A stretch of DNA of 64,000 bases, taken from positions 62,001-126,000 of the forward strand of contig CAYJDG010000002.1 in assembly GCA_964368875.1 (NCBI GenBank), in the 5' to 3' direction. Of the stretch, positions 53,444 to 61,576 are shown piece by piece. Below the pieces are notes generated by a model that did no database searches, was not told the DNA's origin, and worked only from the letters and a program-made list of their open reading frames with translations. The number at the start of each line of letters is the position of its first letter. Positions within the stretch are counted from its first letter, which is position 1. Position numbers and translations under genes: made by a program. This DNA comes from CAYJDG01 sp964368875 (GTDB lineage: Bacteria > Pseudomonadota > Alphaproteobacteria > Micavibrionales > Micavibrionaceae).

Positions 53444-53782
53444 GTGAGCGCCATGATCAAGTCTTTAGCTCTTTTATTGGTGCGCGCCGCAACCGGGTAT
53501 CTGGTCGTGACCCTGATTTTTATGGCGGCCACATCGCAGGATATTTTTCCGGCTGATGCGTATACCGCGCCTGCCCAGACTTTGTACCACTGGTTCTACT
53601 TCGCGACGATTGTCGCGTGGGTTGCAGCCGTGGTTTTAGCGGTTGGAGATTTTGCAGGCTTCAGCAGCAAGAAAACAGCACCATGGCTGGCATGGGCACC
53701 GCTGTGGCTGCCGCCGATCTATGCGCTTATAAGTGCTATTGTGCTGCTGCAGATTCTGCCGACAGCCGCCGCCGCATCCTAA
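53444..53782 (+). CDS. small multipass membrane protein
   Basis: 112 residues from the GTG at 53444, with AGGAG about 11 nt upstream. An in-frame ATG at 53453 is an alternative start. Three hydrophobic helices are seen at about 8-30, 48-68 and 80-103. No family recognised. It is convergent with the L,D-transpeptidase, with stops 6 bp apart. Confidence 0.65.
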   Translation: MSAMIKSLALLLVRAATGYLVVTLIFMAATSQDIFPADAYTAPAQTLYHWFYFATIVAWVAAVVLAVGDFAGFSSKKTAPWLAWAPLWLPPIYALISAIVLLQILPTAAAAS

Positions 53783-53788
53783 AATACT

Positions 53789-54892
53789 TTATTCGCGGTA
53801 ACGGGTTGGCTCGCGCAGAGAGGCTTGGGCGACTTTTGCCTTAGTGGTCGCTTCTTTCATGGCGGCTTTTTTCATCTCTTCTTTGGCAAGCTCTTTGCTC
53901 ATCGCTTTGGCCGGAGCCTGAGATGCTGGCGCAGCGCTCTGGCGGACAGATGATTTGTGCGCGATCTCAATCGGATAACCGCGGCGCTCTTTGACGACCT
54001 TGCGGATCGCGGCCCAATCGAGTTTCTCAACATCGGATCCTGCAACACGCATGATATAGGCAAGATCACGGTCGGAGAGCTGGTAATCAGGGATCGCACC
54101 TTCGCGTTCCATGATCGCAGCCTGTTCCTGCGTCGGGTGAACTTCGAGATAAAGCTTATCACCAACCCACGCGGATTTGATCGGCTGATCGACAACCGTC
54201 ACTTTTGCGCCAACCGGCACCATTTCATAGAGGCGGGTGATGTCCTCGGGGAACATGCGGATGCAACCCGAGCTGACGCGGCGGCCGATACCGTAAGGCT
54301 TGTTGGTGCCGTGAATGGCGATACTGGTGAAGCCGAGATAGAGCGCGTGTGTACCCATCGGGTTATCCGGGCCGGGCGGAACCTGCGCCGGGAGCGTCGG
54401 ATCTTCGCGGCGCATGCGCTCGGTTGGAGTCCAGGTCGGGGCTTCTTTTTTGCGGAAGACTTTGGTCGTGCCGACCGGGGTGCGCAGACCATCACGGCCA
54501 ATCCCGATTGGAAAGGTCAGCGGTGCTTCAAACGGCGAGCGGTAAAGATAGAGGCGCATTTCGGCGAGATTGATGACCACACTTTCATGCGGTGCATCGG
54601 GCAGGAGATGCATGGTCGGCACAATCACCTTGGCCCCGGAACCCGGAATCCACGGATCGAGATGCGGGTTGGCGGCGCGCATTTCAACGAAGCCGACATC
54701 GAAATCGCGGCCAATATGGACAAGCGTGTCTTCATAGCTTGCGGTCACAGAGCTCATCTCACCTATATAGGTGTCGTTGAAGCGGACTTTCCCCGCAGCA
54801 GCAGGCGCCTTGACTGCGGCCTGCGATGGCAGACTCCAGCCAAGCAAAGCCAGTGCCACACAGACAGCAATACCAGAGACCGTTTTTTTCAT
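53789..54892 (-). CDS. L,D-transpeptidase (YkuD domain)
   Basis: 367 residues with a signal peptide (about 1-26, CVALALLGWSLPSQA). The region about 55-92 (YEDTLVHIGRDFDVGFVEMRAANPHLDPWIPGSGAKVIVP) is a LysM-like wall-binding motif. The YkuD domain contains the catalytic signature: H194 in IAIHGTNKPYGIG and C210 in VSSGCIRMFPEDI. The tail after about 315 is Ala/Lys-rich. It probably makes 3-3 peptidoglycan crosslinks or attaches proteins to the wall in the periplasm. It lies 28 bp downstream of icd on the same strand. Confidence 0.93.
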   Translation of the reverse strand: MKKTVSGIAVCVALALLGWSLPSQAAVKAPAAAGKVRFNDTYIGEMSSVTASYEDTLVHIGRDFDVGFVEMRAANPHLDPWIPGSGAKVIVPTMHLLPDAPHESVVINLAEMRLYLYRSPFEAPLTFPIGIGRDGLRTPVGTTKVFRKKEAPTWTPTERMRREDPTLPAQVPPGPDNPMGTHALYLGFTSIAIHGTNKPYGIGRRVSSGCIRMFPEDITRLYEMVPVGAKVTVVDQPIKSAWVGDKLYLEVHPTQEQAAIMEREGAIPDYQLSDRDLAYIMRVAGSDVEKLDWAAIRKVVKERRGYPIEIAHKSSVRQSAAPASQAPAKAMSKELAKEEMKKAAMKEATTKAKVAQASLREPTRYRE

Positions 54893-54920
54893 AATTTCCT
54901 CGCCAAAGACCCGGACGCTG

Positions 54921-56132
54921 CTATCTCAGCAGCCCTTCCAAGGTTGCGCCGACTTTGTCCATAAAGGCTTGGGTTGTCAAATATTTTTGCTCTTTGCCAA
55001 CCAAAAGGGCCAAGTCTTTGGTCATGTCGCCAGCCTCGACGGTTTGGACGCAGGCTTTTTCGAGTTTGTCGGCGAAGGCAATCAACTCAGCGTTGCCGTC
55101 AAACTTGCCGCGGTACTTCATGCCTTGCGTCCAAGCGAAGATCGAGGCGATCGGGTTGGTCGAGGTTTCGTTGCCTTTCTGGTATTCGCGGAAGTGACGC
55201 GTGACGGTGCCGTGCGCCGCTTCCGCCTCGACGATACCGCCATCCGGCGTGAGCAGCACTGAGGTCATCAGGCCAAGCGAGCCAAAACCTTGCGCCACAA
55301 CATCGGACTGGACATCACCGTCATAATTTTTACAGGCCCAGACCATGCCGCCATTCGATTTGATCGCGAAGGCGACCATGTCATCGATAAGGCGGTGTTC
55401 ATACCAGAGCTTGGCCGCTTCGAATTTCGGTTTGAATTCGGTGTCATAAAGGTGCGCGAAAATCTCGATGAATTTGCCGTCATAGGCTTTGAGAATGGTG
55501 TTCTTGGTGGAGAGATACAGCGGGGCATTGCGGGCCAGCGCATAGTTGAAGCAGGAGCGCGCAAAGCCGATGATGCTTTCATCGACGTTGTACATACCCA
55601 TGGCGATGCCGGGGCCTTTGAAATCATAAACATCGTGAACTTCTGGCGCGCCGCCTTCCGGCGTATAGGTCAGGGTCAGTTTACCCGGACCGGGGACTTT
55701 GAAATCGGTCGCTTTGTACTGGTCGCCAAACGCATGGCGGCCAATGATGATCGGGCTGGTCCAGCCGGGGACGTAGCGCGGGATATTCTTGCAGATGATC
55801 GGCTCACGGAAAACGGTGCCGTCGAGAATATTGCGGATCGTGCCGTTCGGCGACTTCCACATTTTCTTGAGATTAAATTCTTTGACGCGGGCCTCATCGG
55901 GCGTGATGGTCGCGCATTTGACGCCGACCTTATGCTGCAGGATGGCGTTGGCGGCCTCGACCGTGACCTTGTCTTCGGTCGCATCGCGGTTCTCGATGCC
56001 GAGGTCGAAATATTTCAGATCAATATCAAGGTAAGGATGGATGAATTTATCTTTGATCCAGGCCCAGATAATCCGGGTCATCTCATCGCCGTCGATGTCG
56101 ACGACCGGATTGGCTACCTTGATTTTTGTCAT
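54921..56132 (-). CDS. icd: NADP-dependent isocitrate dehydrogenase
   Basis: 403 residues from the ATG at 56132 (MTKIKVANPVVDIDGDEMTRIIW), with AGGAG upstream. The longer frame to 56255 is not needed. It is the eukaryotic-like homodimeric type common in alphaproteobacteria, oxidising isocitrate to 2-oxoglutarate. Substrate-site arginines are seen in SPNGTIRNILDGTVFREPII; the metal aspartates lie in KNYDGDVQSDVVAQGFGSLGLMTSVL. NADP contact is typical of HGTVTRHFREYQKG. No regulatory signal was found. Confidence 0.97.
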   Translation of the reverse strand: MTKIKVANPVVDIDGDEMTRIIWAWIKDKFIHPYLDIDLKYFDLGIENRDATEDKVTVEAANAILQHKVGVKCATITPDEARVKEFNLKKMWKSPNGTIRNILDGTVFREPIICKNIPRYVPGWTSPIIIGRHAFGDQYKATDFKVPGPGKLTLTYTPEGGAPEVHDVYDFKGPGIAMGMYNVDESIIGFARSCFNYALARNAPLYLSTKNTILKAYDGKFIEIFAHLYDTEFKPKFEAAKLWYEHRLIDDMVAFAIKSNGGMVWACKNYDGDVQSDVVAQGFGSLGLMTSVLLTPDGGIVEAEAAHGTVTRHFREYQKGNETSTNPIASIFAWTQGMKYRGKFDGNAELIAFADKLEKACVQTVEAGDMTKDLALLVGKEQKYLTTQAFMDKVGATLEGLLR

Positions 56133-56217
56133 GGAAAACTCCTGAGATAAAAGATTGAATAGGTGTAACCTTAGCGCATGTCGTCCCGAACCTGAAGGAC
56201 GAGAGACAAGGAAAGTC

Positions 56218-56853
56218 ATGAAATATTTTGCCCTCGCGGTCTTGACCGGAGCCATCCTCAGCCCGTGTGCTGCGTTTGCTAAGCCGCTGACCTATCCGGG
56301 TGGGTGGCAGACTATGGCGGAGACCAGCGGGGATGCCTTTATGCTGCTGAATTCCTATACCATAACCCCGACACTCGGCTTCGGGCTGCAGAATGAGTAC
56401 GACCGCGAAGGCGATTACCAGATGCACAGCCTGACGATGATCAATCGCCTGTGGCGCGGCAATTACCCCGATGCGCAGGCGAATTTATTTCTGCATTCCG
56501 GTGTGGGCTATGCCCGTGCCGATGGCGGGGATGAGGAATCGGCGGCGGCCTATACCGGGCTTCTGGCCGATTGGGAAAATCGCCGCTTCTATACTGAATA
56601 CAGCAACCATTATATCAACGCAGGCGATGTGAACAAAGAGTTCACGCAGCGGGGCCGGGTCGGGGTTGCACCCTATATTGGTGAAGCAGGCGATCTGCAT
56701 ACATGGCTTATCATGCAGGTCGACCATCATCCGGAGCGGGACGATAATTTTACGGTGACACCAGTGGTCCGGTTTCTCAAAGGATCCACCATGGTCGAAG
56801 CTGGAGTTAATGAAAACGGTGAAGGCTTGTTTCACCTGATGCACGCATTTTAA
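56218..56853 (+). CDS. exported protein of unknown function next to an HMA protein
   Basis: 211 residues from the ATG at 56218, with AAGGAAAG upstream. Signal peptide MKYFALAVLTGAILSPCAAFA. The mature part, with TPTLGFGLQNEYDREGDYQMHSLTMINRLWRGNYPDAQANLFLHSGVGYA and FYTEYSNHYINAG, alternates like a small outer-membrane beta-barrel and ends in phenylalanine, as outer-membrane proteins do. I do not know a family for certain. It lies 12 bp before an HMA metallochaperone gene, so metal handling is an inference. Confidence 0.78.
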   Translation: MKYFALAVLTGAILSPCAAFAKPLTYPGGWQTMAETSGDAFMLLNSYTITPTLGFGLQNEYDREGDYQMHSLTMINRLWRGNYPDAQANLFLHSGVGYARADGGDEESAAAYTGLLADWENRRFYTEYSNHYINAGDVNKEFTQRGRVGVAPYIGEAGDLHTWLIMQVDHHPERDDNFTVTPVVRFLKGSTMVEAGVNENGEGLFHLMHAF

Positions 56854-56865
56854 AAGGAGTTCCCG

Positions 56866-57171
56866 ATGAAATATCTTCTCGCTGTCCTGCTCTTAGTGAC
56901 CTCGCCTGCTCTCGCGGCCACGCCAGTCTGCCCCGCGCCGCAAACCATCGCCACTGTTGATGGCATGGTCTGTGATATGTGCGCACAAAGCATCAAGAAG
57001 GTTCTTGAAAAAGAGTCCTCGGTTAAATGGGTTGAGATCAATCTGACCACTAAACAGGTGCTGATCGATGTGAAACCCGGCGAAACTTTAAGCGATGATG
57101 TAGTGAAAAAGAAAATCGACTGGGCCGGATACAAACTGGCTAAGCTGGAACATAGCTGCGCCAAGCCTTAG
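56866..57171 (+). CDS. periplasmic heavy-metal-associated (MerP-like) protein
   Basis: 101 residues with a signal peptide (about 1-18). An HMA fold follows, with metal-binding MVCDMC (C36 and C39) and the VEINLTTKQVLIDVKPGE strand pair. Two extra cysteines, C22 and C98, flank the domain and could form a disulfide. It would bind soft metals such as copper, mercury or zinc in the periplasm. It is co-transcribed with the upstream exported protein, and no transporter gene lies nearby. Confidence 0.9.
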   Translation: MKYLLAVLLLVTSPALAATPVCPAPQTIATVDGMVCDMCAQSIKKVLEKESSVKWVEINLTTKQVLIDVKPGETLSDDVVKKKIDWAGYKLAKLEHSCAKP

Positions 57172-57175
57172 AGGC

Positions 57176-57571
57176 TCAGTGCAATTTACGCGTCACATCT
57201 GAGCCCAGCGACATCGCACCGCGTATTTCGATCACACTCATGAGGCGGGCGCACAGACCAGCAAGCGAAGGGACATTGATACCCGCTTCACCCTGAGAAA
57301 TGCGGTACATGGGCTTAGCCAATCCTTCGATCTTCCAGCGGGTTGCGCGGATGCCACTGTCCAACCCATCTTCGTACAACGCCACTTCCATAGCTCCGAC
57401 ATCGATCATGTCCCAACGGTCGATCCCCGCCATCTCATTCGTTGCGGTCGCCGCCGCCGTAATCCAATCACGGTCGTCAGAGCTGAGCGGTTCCTGAATG
57501 CCAATTGTGACCTGAGTGGCATCTGAGAAGATGTCTGCAAGTTGGGGAGCTGGGGAATGAGGATCGGCCAT
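57176..57571 (-). CDS. hypothetical protein
   Basis: 131 residues from the ATG at 57571 (MADPHSPAPQLADIF); an upstream TTG in the same frame is less likely. No signal peptide or membrane helix. Contains TNEMAGIDRWDMIDVGAMEVALYEDGLDSGIRATRWKIEGLAKPMYRI; no family is recognised. It is convergent with the HMA gene, with stops 4 bp apart. The ribosome site (GAAAG) is weak. Confidence 0.6.
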   Translation of the reverse strand: MADPHSPAPQLADIFSDATQVTIGIQEPLSSDDRDWITAAATATNEMAGIDRWDMIDVGAMEVALYEDGLDSGIRATRWKIEGLAKPMYRISQGEAGINVPSLAGLCARLMSVIEIRGAMSLGSDVTRKLH

Positions 57572-57833
57572 ACGCAATTTTCTTTCACGATCAGCCTAGC
57601 TCAGGACGCCTTAGGCGCGCAACTTTGACAGTTTACTGCGCTGCAAGATAGTTTTCGGGCTTTTCTGCCCTCTGGGGCATATAATTTCTTTTACGCACCC
57701 CCGGACTTCCGTATACTTGTTTTATTCTCTTGAAAGCAGAACTGCCTGAAGAGCAATGCGTTGGGCTTAAATCTAATAATTATGGGCGCGGCTAGGAAAA
57801 AAAGCGTCTGTATTATACGAGGGTTTTTACGAC

Positions 57834-59072
57834 ATGTTGTCACAGGCACCGGATGCTGCAGCAGCTTTCGCTGGAGCTGATACTTCCTCATCCAAAAGAG
57901 CTCCTTTTCCGATTGCAAATCTGACGCTAGAACATGTTTCAGCGGAGAGCTTTGGCGAACTCTGCGATCTCGTGGAAATGCAGGCTGTCGAGCACAACAC
58001 CACCATCAAAGGCAGACGCACCGATTTTTATAAAGCTGTCATGTCCGACGACCCGACCGAAAAAATCCTGTCCGGGATTATCCTGCGCAACAAAGCGACA
58101 CAGGACGCGGTCGGCTATATCCTGACCAGTAAATTCCATTCGCCCGAAGGCGACGGCATCTATCTTGAAGACTTCATGATGGTGCCTGATATGCAGAACC
58201 GCGGTCTTGGTACCTTCTCGTTCGATATCCTGCGTGAGATCGCCGAAGAAGAAGATTGCGCCATCATCGCCTGTACTGTCGATGCCAGCAAAGATAACTC
58301 GCGGCGTTTTTACGAACGTGTCGGCATGCGCCAAAACCCGATGCCGCTGCTCAGCATGGGCTCTTATCGTATGGCCAACACCGATAGCGGCGCCATCGTC
58401 GTCATGGATCAGGACGATATGAGCAAGGTCCATTCAGCCACGCGCATGACCGTTTCGGCCAAAGATATCGCCGCGCAGGACCTGCGCCACGTGAGCATCG
58501 CAGATGCCGCGATCGATCCGACATCGGTGCGCCTGCTTAAGGAAGCAGACATCGAGCATCTTGCGCAGAGAGATTTCTCAAGCGCTGTTCGCAATCCGGA
58601 GCTCGCTATCGCCTCGATGCTCAAATGCCACAATAGCCCGCTTGGCTTCGGCATTGTCGAAACCGATAAAGCCGGCGTGCCGACTGCGGTCATGATGGCT
58701 TCGACGACCTATTCGACTTTCAACAACTGCGCACGCACCAATGTCGGCCCGGCGTTTTCAGTCGACGGCCAACCCGTCTCGACGGCGCGCCTGCTGAACA
58801 TGGTTGCCTTCGCCCAGCGCAGAACTGAAGCTGAAAGGCTTGAAGTGCAGATGCAGCCAACCGCATGGTCGCAACATGGCACCAGCGAACTGGTAGAAAT
58901 GTGCGTTTCCCTGATGACCGAGCACGCCAACTCTCATGAAACGCCGTACAGCATCCGCGTTGCGGATATGGCCCCGTCGCGTGTTACGCCTGAAATGCGT
59001 GCAGCTCTGCGCCCTCACATCAGGCCGCAATTGATTGCAGCCCCTGCGGCGAATGAGCTGATTGCTAAGTAG
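57834..59072 (+). CDS. GNAT-domain protein, probably tandem
   Basis: 412 residues. The N-terminal GNAT domain (about 30-185) has motif A as EDFMMVPDMQNRGLGTFSFDILREIAEEEDC, followed by SRRFYERVGMRQNP. The second half (about 215-400) has a similar alternation (LKEADIEHLAQRDFSSAVRNPELAIASMLKCHNSP and TPTAVMMASTTYS-like strands), but motif A is missing, so it may be a degenerate second GNAT fold. Acyl acceptor unknown. It has about 260 bp of upstream space and so its own promoter. Convergent with the M20 gene. Confidence 0.75.
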   Translation: MLSQAPDAAAAFAGADTSSSKRAPFPIANLTLEHVSAESFGELCDLVEMQAVEHNTTIKGRRTDFYKAVMSDDPTEKILSGIILRNKATQDAVGYILTSKFHSPEGDGIYLEDFMMVPDMQNRGLGTFSFDILREIAEEEDCAIIACTVDASKDNSRRFYERVGMRQNPMPLLSMGSYRMANTDSGAIVVMDQDDMSKVHSATRMTVSAKDIAAQDLRHVSIADAAIDPTSVRLLKEADIEHLAQRDFSSAVRNPELAIASMLKCHNSPLGFGIVETDKAGVPTAVMMASTTYSTFNNCARTNVGPAFSVDGQPVSTARLLNMVAFAQRRTEAERLEVQMQPTAWSQHGTSELVEMCVSLMTEHANSHETPYSIRVADMAPSRVTPEMRAALRPHIRPQLIAAPAANELIAK

Positions 59073-59080
59073 ACGCGAAA

Positions 59081-60220
59081 TTAGCGTTGGGCTTGCCTGA
59101 TCAGGTCGATAAACATCGCGGCCCCCGTGCCGATCAGTTCATCCGGGAAATCGTAATCGGGATTGTGCAGGTCGGGATTTTTCTCGCCTGCGCCAAGGCC
59201 GAACATTACGCCCCGGACATTGCTGGTGATCGCGCCGAAATCTTCACCCCATGGATTTGATTCCGTCATCTCGACATATTCGAGATTGTGGTTACGCGCA
59301 GCATCGCGGACCATCTGCACCGCGCCTTCATCGTTGGTATTGGCGATGAATTCTTCAGTAAAATCAAAATCAATCTCAAGGCCATGTGCGACCGCAATCG
59401 CTGCGGCTTCGCGTGTCAGCGCATCCCAGATCGTTTGCAAGCCTTCGTTGGTGTAAGCGCGCAGAGTAAAATGAGCTTCTCCATCCCCGGCACTGACGCC
59501 ATAGGCTTTGTCGCCAACCCGCGTATGGATCAGCGTGATCAACGAGCCCGCTTCGGCTTCCTTGGTGATGCGGTCGGCGGCGAAGCAGATTTCAGCAACC
59601 GCCAGACCGGGATTGAGGCCCGTTTCAGGCTTTGACGCATGCGCGGTTTTGCCCTTGAGCTGAATGATCATCGACTTCACGGCGCGGCTGAAACTGCCCG
59701 GTTTGCAGCGTATCTGGTGCATCGGCTGGCCCGGAATGTTGTGCAGCGAGAAAGCAATATCCGGTTTGATTTTGGCGAAGGCCGGGTCTTCGTAAACGGC
59801 GCGCGCACCCTGCCCGGTTTCTTCGGCTGGTTGATAGAGCAGGACGACGCGCCCGGCGCGCGGACGTTCCTTGCTGAGATGCTTGGCGACCCCAGCGAGG
59901 ATCGCCATATGGCCGTCATGCCCGCATTTATGGCTGACGCCTTCGGTGCGCGAGCGGTGCTCAAAATTATTGATCTCAACAATTGGCAGTGCGTCGAGTT
60001 CGGAGCGTACGAGAATGGTTTTGCCCGGAACCTTGCCTTTGAAAATAAAACCTATGCCGTGCCCGGCAACGCGGACGATTTCATCGGGCTGAAAATGCTC
60101 TTCGAAATAGTTGATGAGGTGATCGGCGGTTTTAAATTCTTCGCCGGACAGTTCGGGATTCTGGTGCAGATAATGGCGCAGGGCAGTCAGGTCGTCTTGT
60201 GCAGGGAACGGGCTGGGCAT
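59081..60220 (-). CDS. M20 family amidohydrolase
   Basis: 379 residues of the M20D aminoacylase/hippurate-hydrolase type. Metal ligands are seen in SHKCGHDGHMAIL (Cys and His) and LLYQPAEETGQGARAVYED (catalytic Glu pair), then FSLHNIPGQP and NPWGEDFGAI. The lid dimerisation domain is about 175-290. It hydrolyses N-acyl amino acids or peptides in the cytoplasm. Similar proteins deacetylate diaminopimelate intermediates, but substrate cannot be told. A palindromic repeat lies just upstream (60234-60280). Confidence 0.93.
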   Translation of the reverse strand: MPSPFPAQDDLTALRHYLHQNPELSGEEFKTADHLINYFEEHFQPDEIVRVAGHGIGFIFKGKVPGKTILVRSELDALPIVEINNFEHRSRTEGVSHKCGHDGHMAILAGVAKHLSKERPRAGRVVLLYQPAEETGQGARAVYEDPAFAKIKPDIAFSLHNIPGQPMHQIRCKPGSFSRAVKSMIIQLKGKTAHASKPETGLNPGLAVAEICFAADRITKEAEAGSLITLIHTRVGDKAYGVSAGDGEAHFTLRAYTNEGLQTIWDALTREAAAIAVAHGLEIDFDFTEEFIANTNDEGAVQMVRDAARNHNLEYVEMTESNPWGEDFGAITSNVRGVMFGLGAGEKNPDLHNPDYDFPDELIGTGAAMFIDLIRQAQR

Positions 60221-60233
60221 CGCAAAATTCTCC

Positions 60234-60280
60234 GGGTTGAACCCTTAAGACTTAGCGGGATGGCAGACCGGGTTCAACCC
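60234..60280. repeat. pair of GGGTT(S)AACCC palindromes
   Basis: GGGTTGAACCC (60234-60244) and GGGTTCAACCC (60270-60280) are exact reverse complements of each other and each is nearly palindromic itself. They are 25 bp apart, between the stop of the hypothetical gene at 60280 and the start of the M20 gene at 60220. They may form a long hairpin on either strand or be a dimeric protein's operator. No T-run follows. Confidence 0.6.
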
Positions 60281-60777
60281 TAAACCAGCTTTCGCGCAGC
60301 GCGATACGCCCCCAGATCAAGCACAGGTGCCAACGGCCCCGCAGGCGGAACGGCCGGATGCATATATTTTTTATCCTGAGCCGCTATCCGCTCACGCAGG
60401 GCGGCAATGACCTCGGCAGGAATACGGCGGTCTGCTTCCTTTTTATGAACCACGCCTTTCAGCTCATAGTCTGCGCCTTCGGACTCCCCGTTGATGCTGA
60501 GGGTAATCGCGTAATCGCTCTGATTGGTGCCGTTCACATGACGCTCAATCAGCGTCAGCTTCACTGACTTGTTTGCTTCCAGAGGATTCAGCAAAGAAAA
60601 TGTCACTCTTGATAACTGATGCGCATAACTGAAAATCTGGTCGCTCAGTTTGCCTTCCTCCTGAAGGCATAAATGGAGGCTGATCAGCTGGCCATAGGTC
60701 GCCAGACTGAAAGCGCTGTGTAACCCAGCGGCAGTACTGAAGGCAGATCCTGTGGCAGGTGGCGGCTTCTTTCTCAT
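60280..60777 (-). CDS. hypothetical protein
   Basis: 165 residues from the ATG at 60777 (MRKKPPPATGSAF). A TTG at 60813 in the same frame would add 12 residues; neither has a clear Shine-Dalgarno. The sequence contains QEEGKLSDQIFSYAHQLSRVTFSLLNP and DYELKGVVHKKEADRRIPAEVIAALRERIAAQDKKY. No membrane helix or known motif. It reads in the direction of the M20 gene, with the palindromes between. Confidence 0.6.
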   Translation of the reverse strand: MRKKPPPATGSAFSTAAGLHSAFSLATYGQLISLHLCLQEEGKLSDQIFSYAHQLSRVTFSLLNPLEANKSVKLTLIERHVNGTNQSDYAITLSINGESEGADYELKGVVHKKEADRRIPAEVIAALRERIAAQDKKYMHPAVPPAGPLAPVLDLGAYRAARKLV

Positions 60778-60928
60778 AACACTCGATTTATCATTTTCAT
60801 AATTATTAATCAAGGGTTATTCAACTGGCTTATCTTTTAGCTGAACGCCCCGCTCAAAGGCTCTCGCCTGCCTTTGCATCATCCCGCAATTCCTCTATGG
60901 TGAGGGCGTTTTTAAGGAGACTTCAGAA

Positions 60929-61576
60929 ATGTCCGATCTTTTACAGGATGTCGACGACGCAATGCGCGTCGAAAGAATGGTTCGCTTGTGGAACGAGCAC
61001 AAGATTGCGCTCGTCACCGGGATCGTCGCCCTAATCCTCGGCACCTCCGCGCATGCGGCGTGGAATGCATGGGATGCAAAACAAAAACGTGCCGACACCT
61101 CGGCCCTGCTCACCGCGCTCGACGAGAAAGAGCCTTTGCCTGCGCTTGAGAAACTTGCAGCTGAAACCAACGGGCAAACGCTCACCTTGATGACCGCCGC
61201 CGCGCGCGCCATGGCCGACAAAAAATATCCCGTAGCCCTCGATCTCTATAAACAGGTCAAAGCCGACAAAAAGGCCCCTGCGGTATTTCGCGATCTCGCC
61301 ATCGTCCAGAGCGTCAACCTGGCCCTTGATCAGGACGACAGGATAACGACAGAAAGCTTGCTGGAGCAGATCGAACCGGTTGCCAAAGATGATAAATCGC
61401 CATGGCAGGGTCAGGCTCTGATGACGCGCGCCGTGATCAAGGCGCACAAGAGCAAAGACCTGAAAGGCGCGATCGGCGATCTTGAACTTGTCACCGCGAA
61501 ACAGGCGCTGCCGCAGTCTCTGCGCGAACGCGCCCAGGCTTTGATCGACACTTACAAACTGGAAGGTCAATCGTAA
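60929..61576 (+). CDS. YfgM-like TPR membrane protein
   Basis: 215 residues with one N-terminal membrane helix (about 27-45, IALVTGIVALILGTSAHAAW) and a TPR-like helical periplasmic domain (FRDLAIVQSVNLALDQDD, then LMTRAVIKAHKSKDLKGAIGDLE). YfgM-type proteins are ancillary partners of the SecYEG-PpiD translocon. AAGGAG lies 10 nt upstream of the ATG. Its stop shares one base with the bamB start, so they are coupled, and der follows. This is the conserved yfgM-bamB-der arrangement. Confidence 0.9.
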   Translation: MSDLLQDVDDAMRVERMVRLWNEHKIALVTGIVALILGTSAHAAWNAWDAKQKRADTSALLTALDEKEPLPALEKLAAETNGQTLTLMTAAARAMADKKYPVALDLYKQVKADKKAPAVFRDLAIVQSVNLALDQDDRITTESLLEQIEPVAKDDKSPWQGQALMTRAVIKAHKSKDLKGAIGDLELVTAKQALPQSLRERAQALIDTYKLEGQS

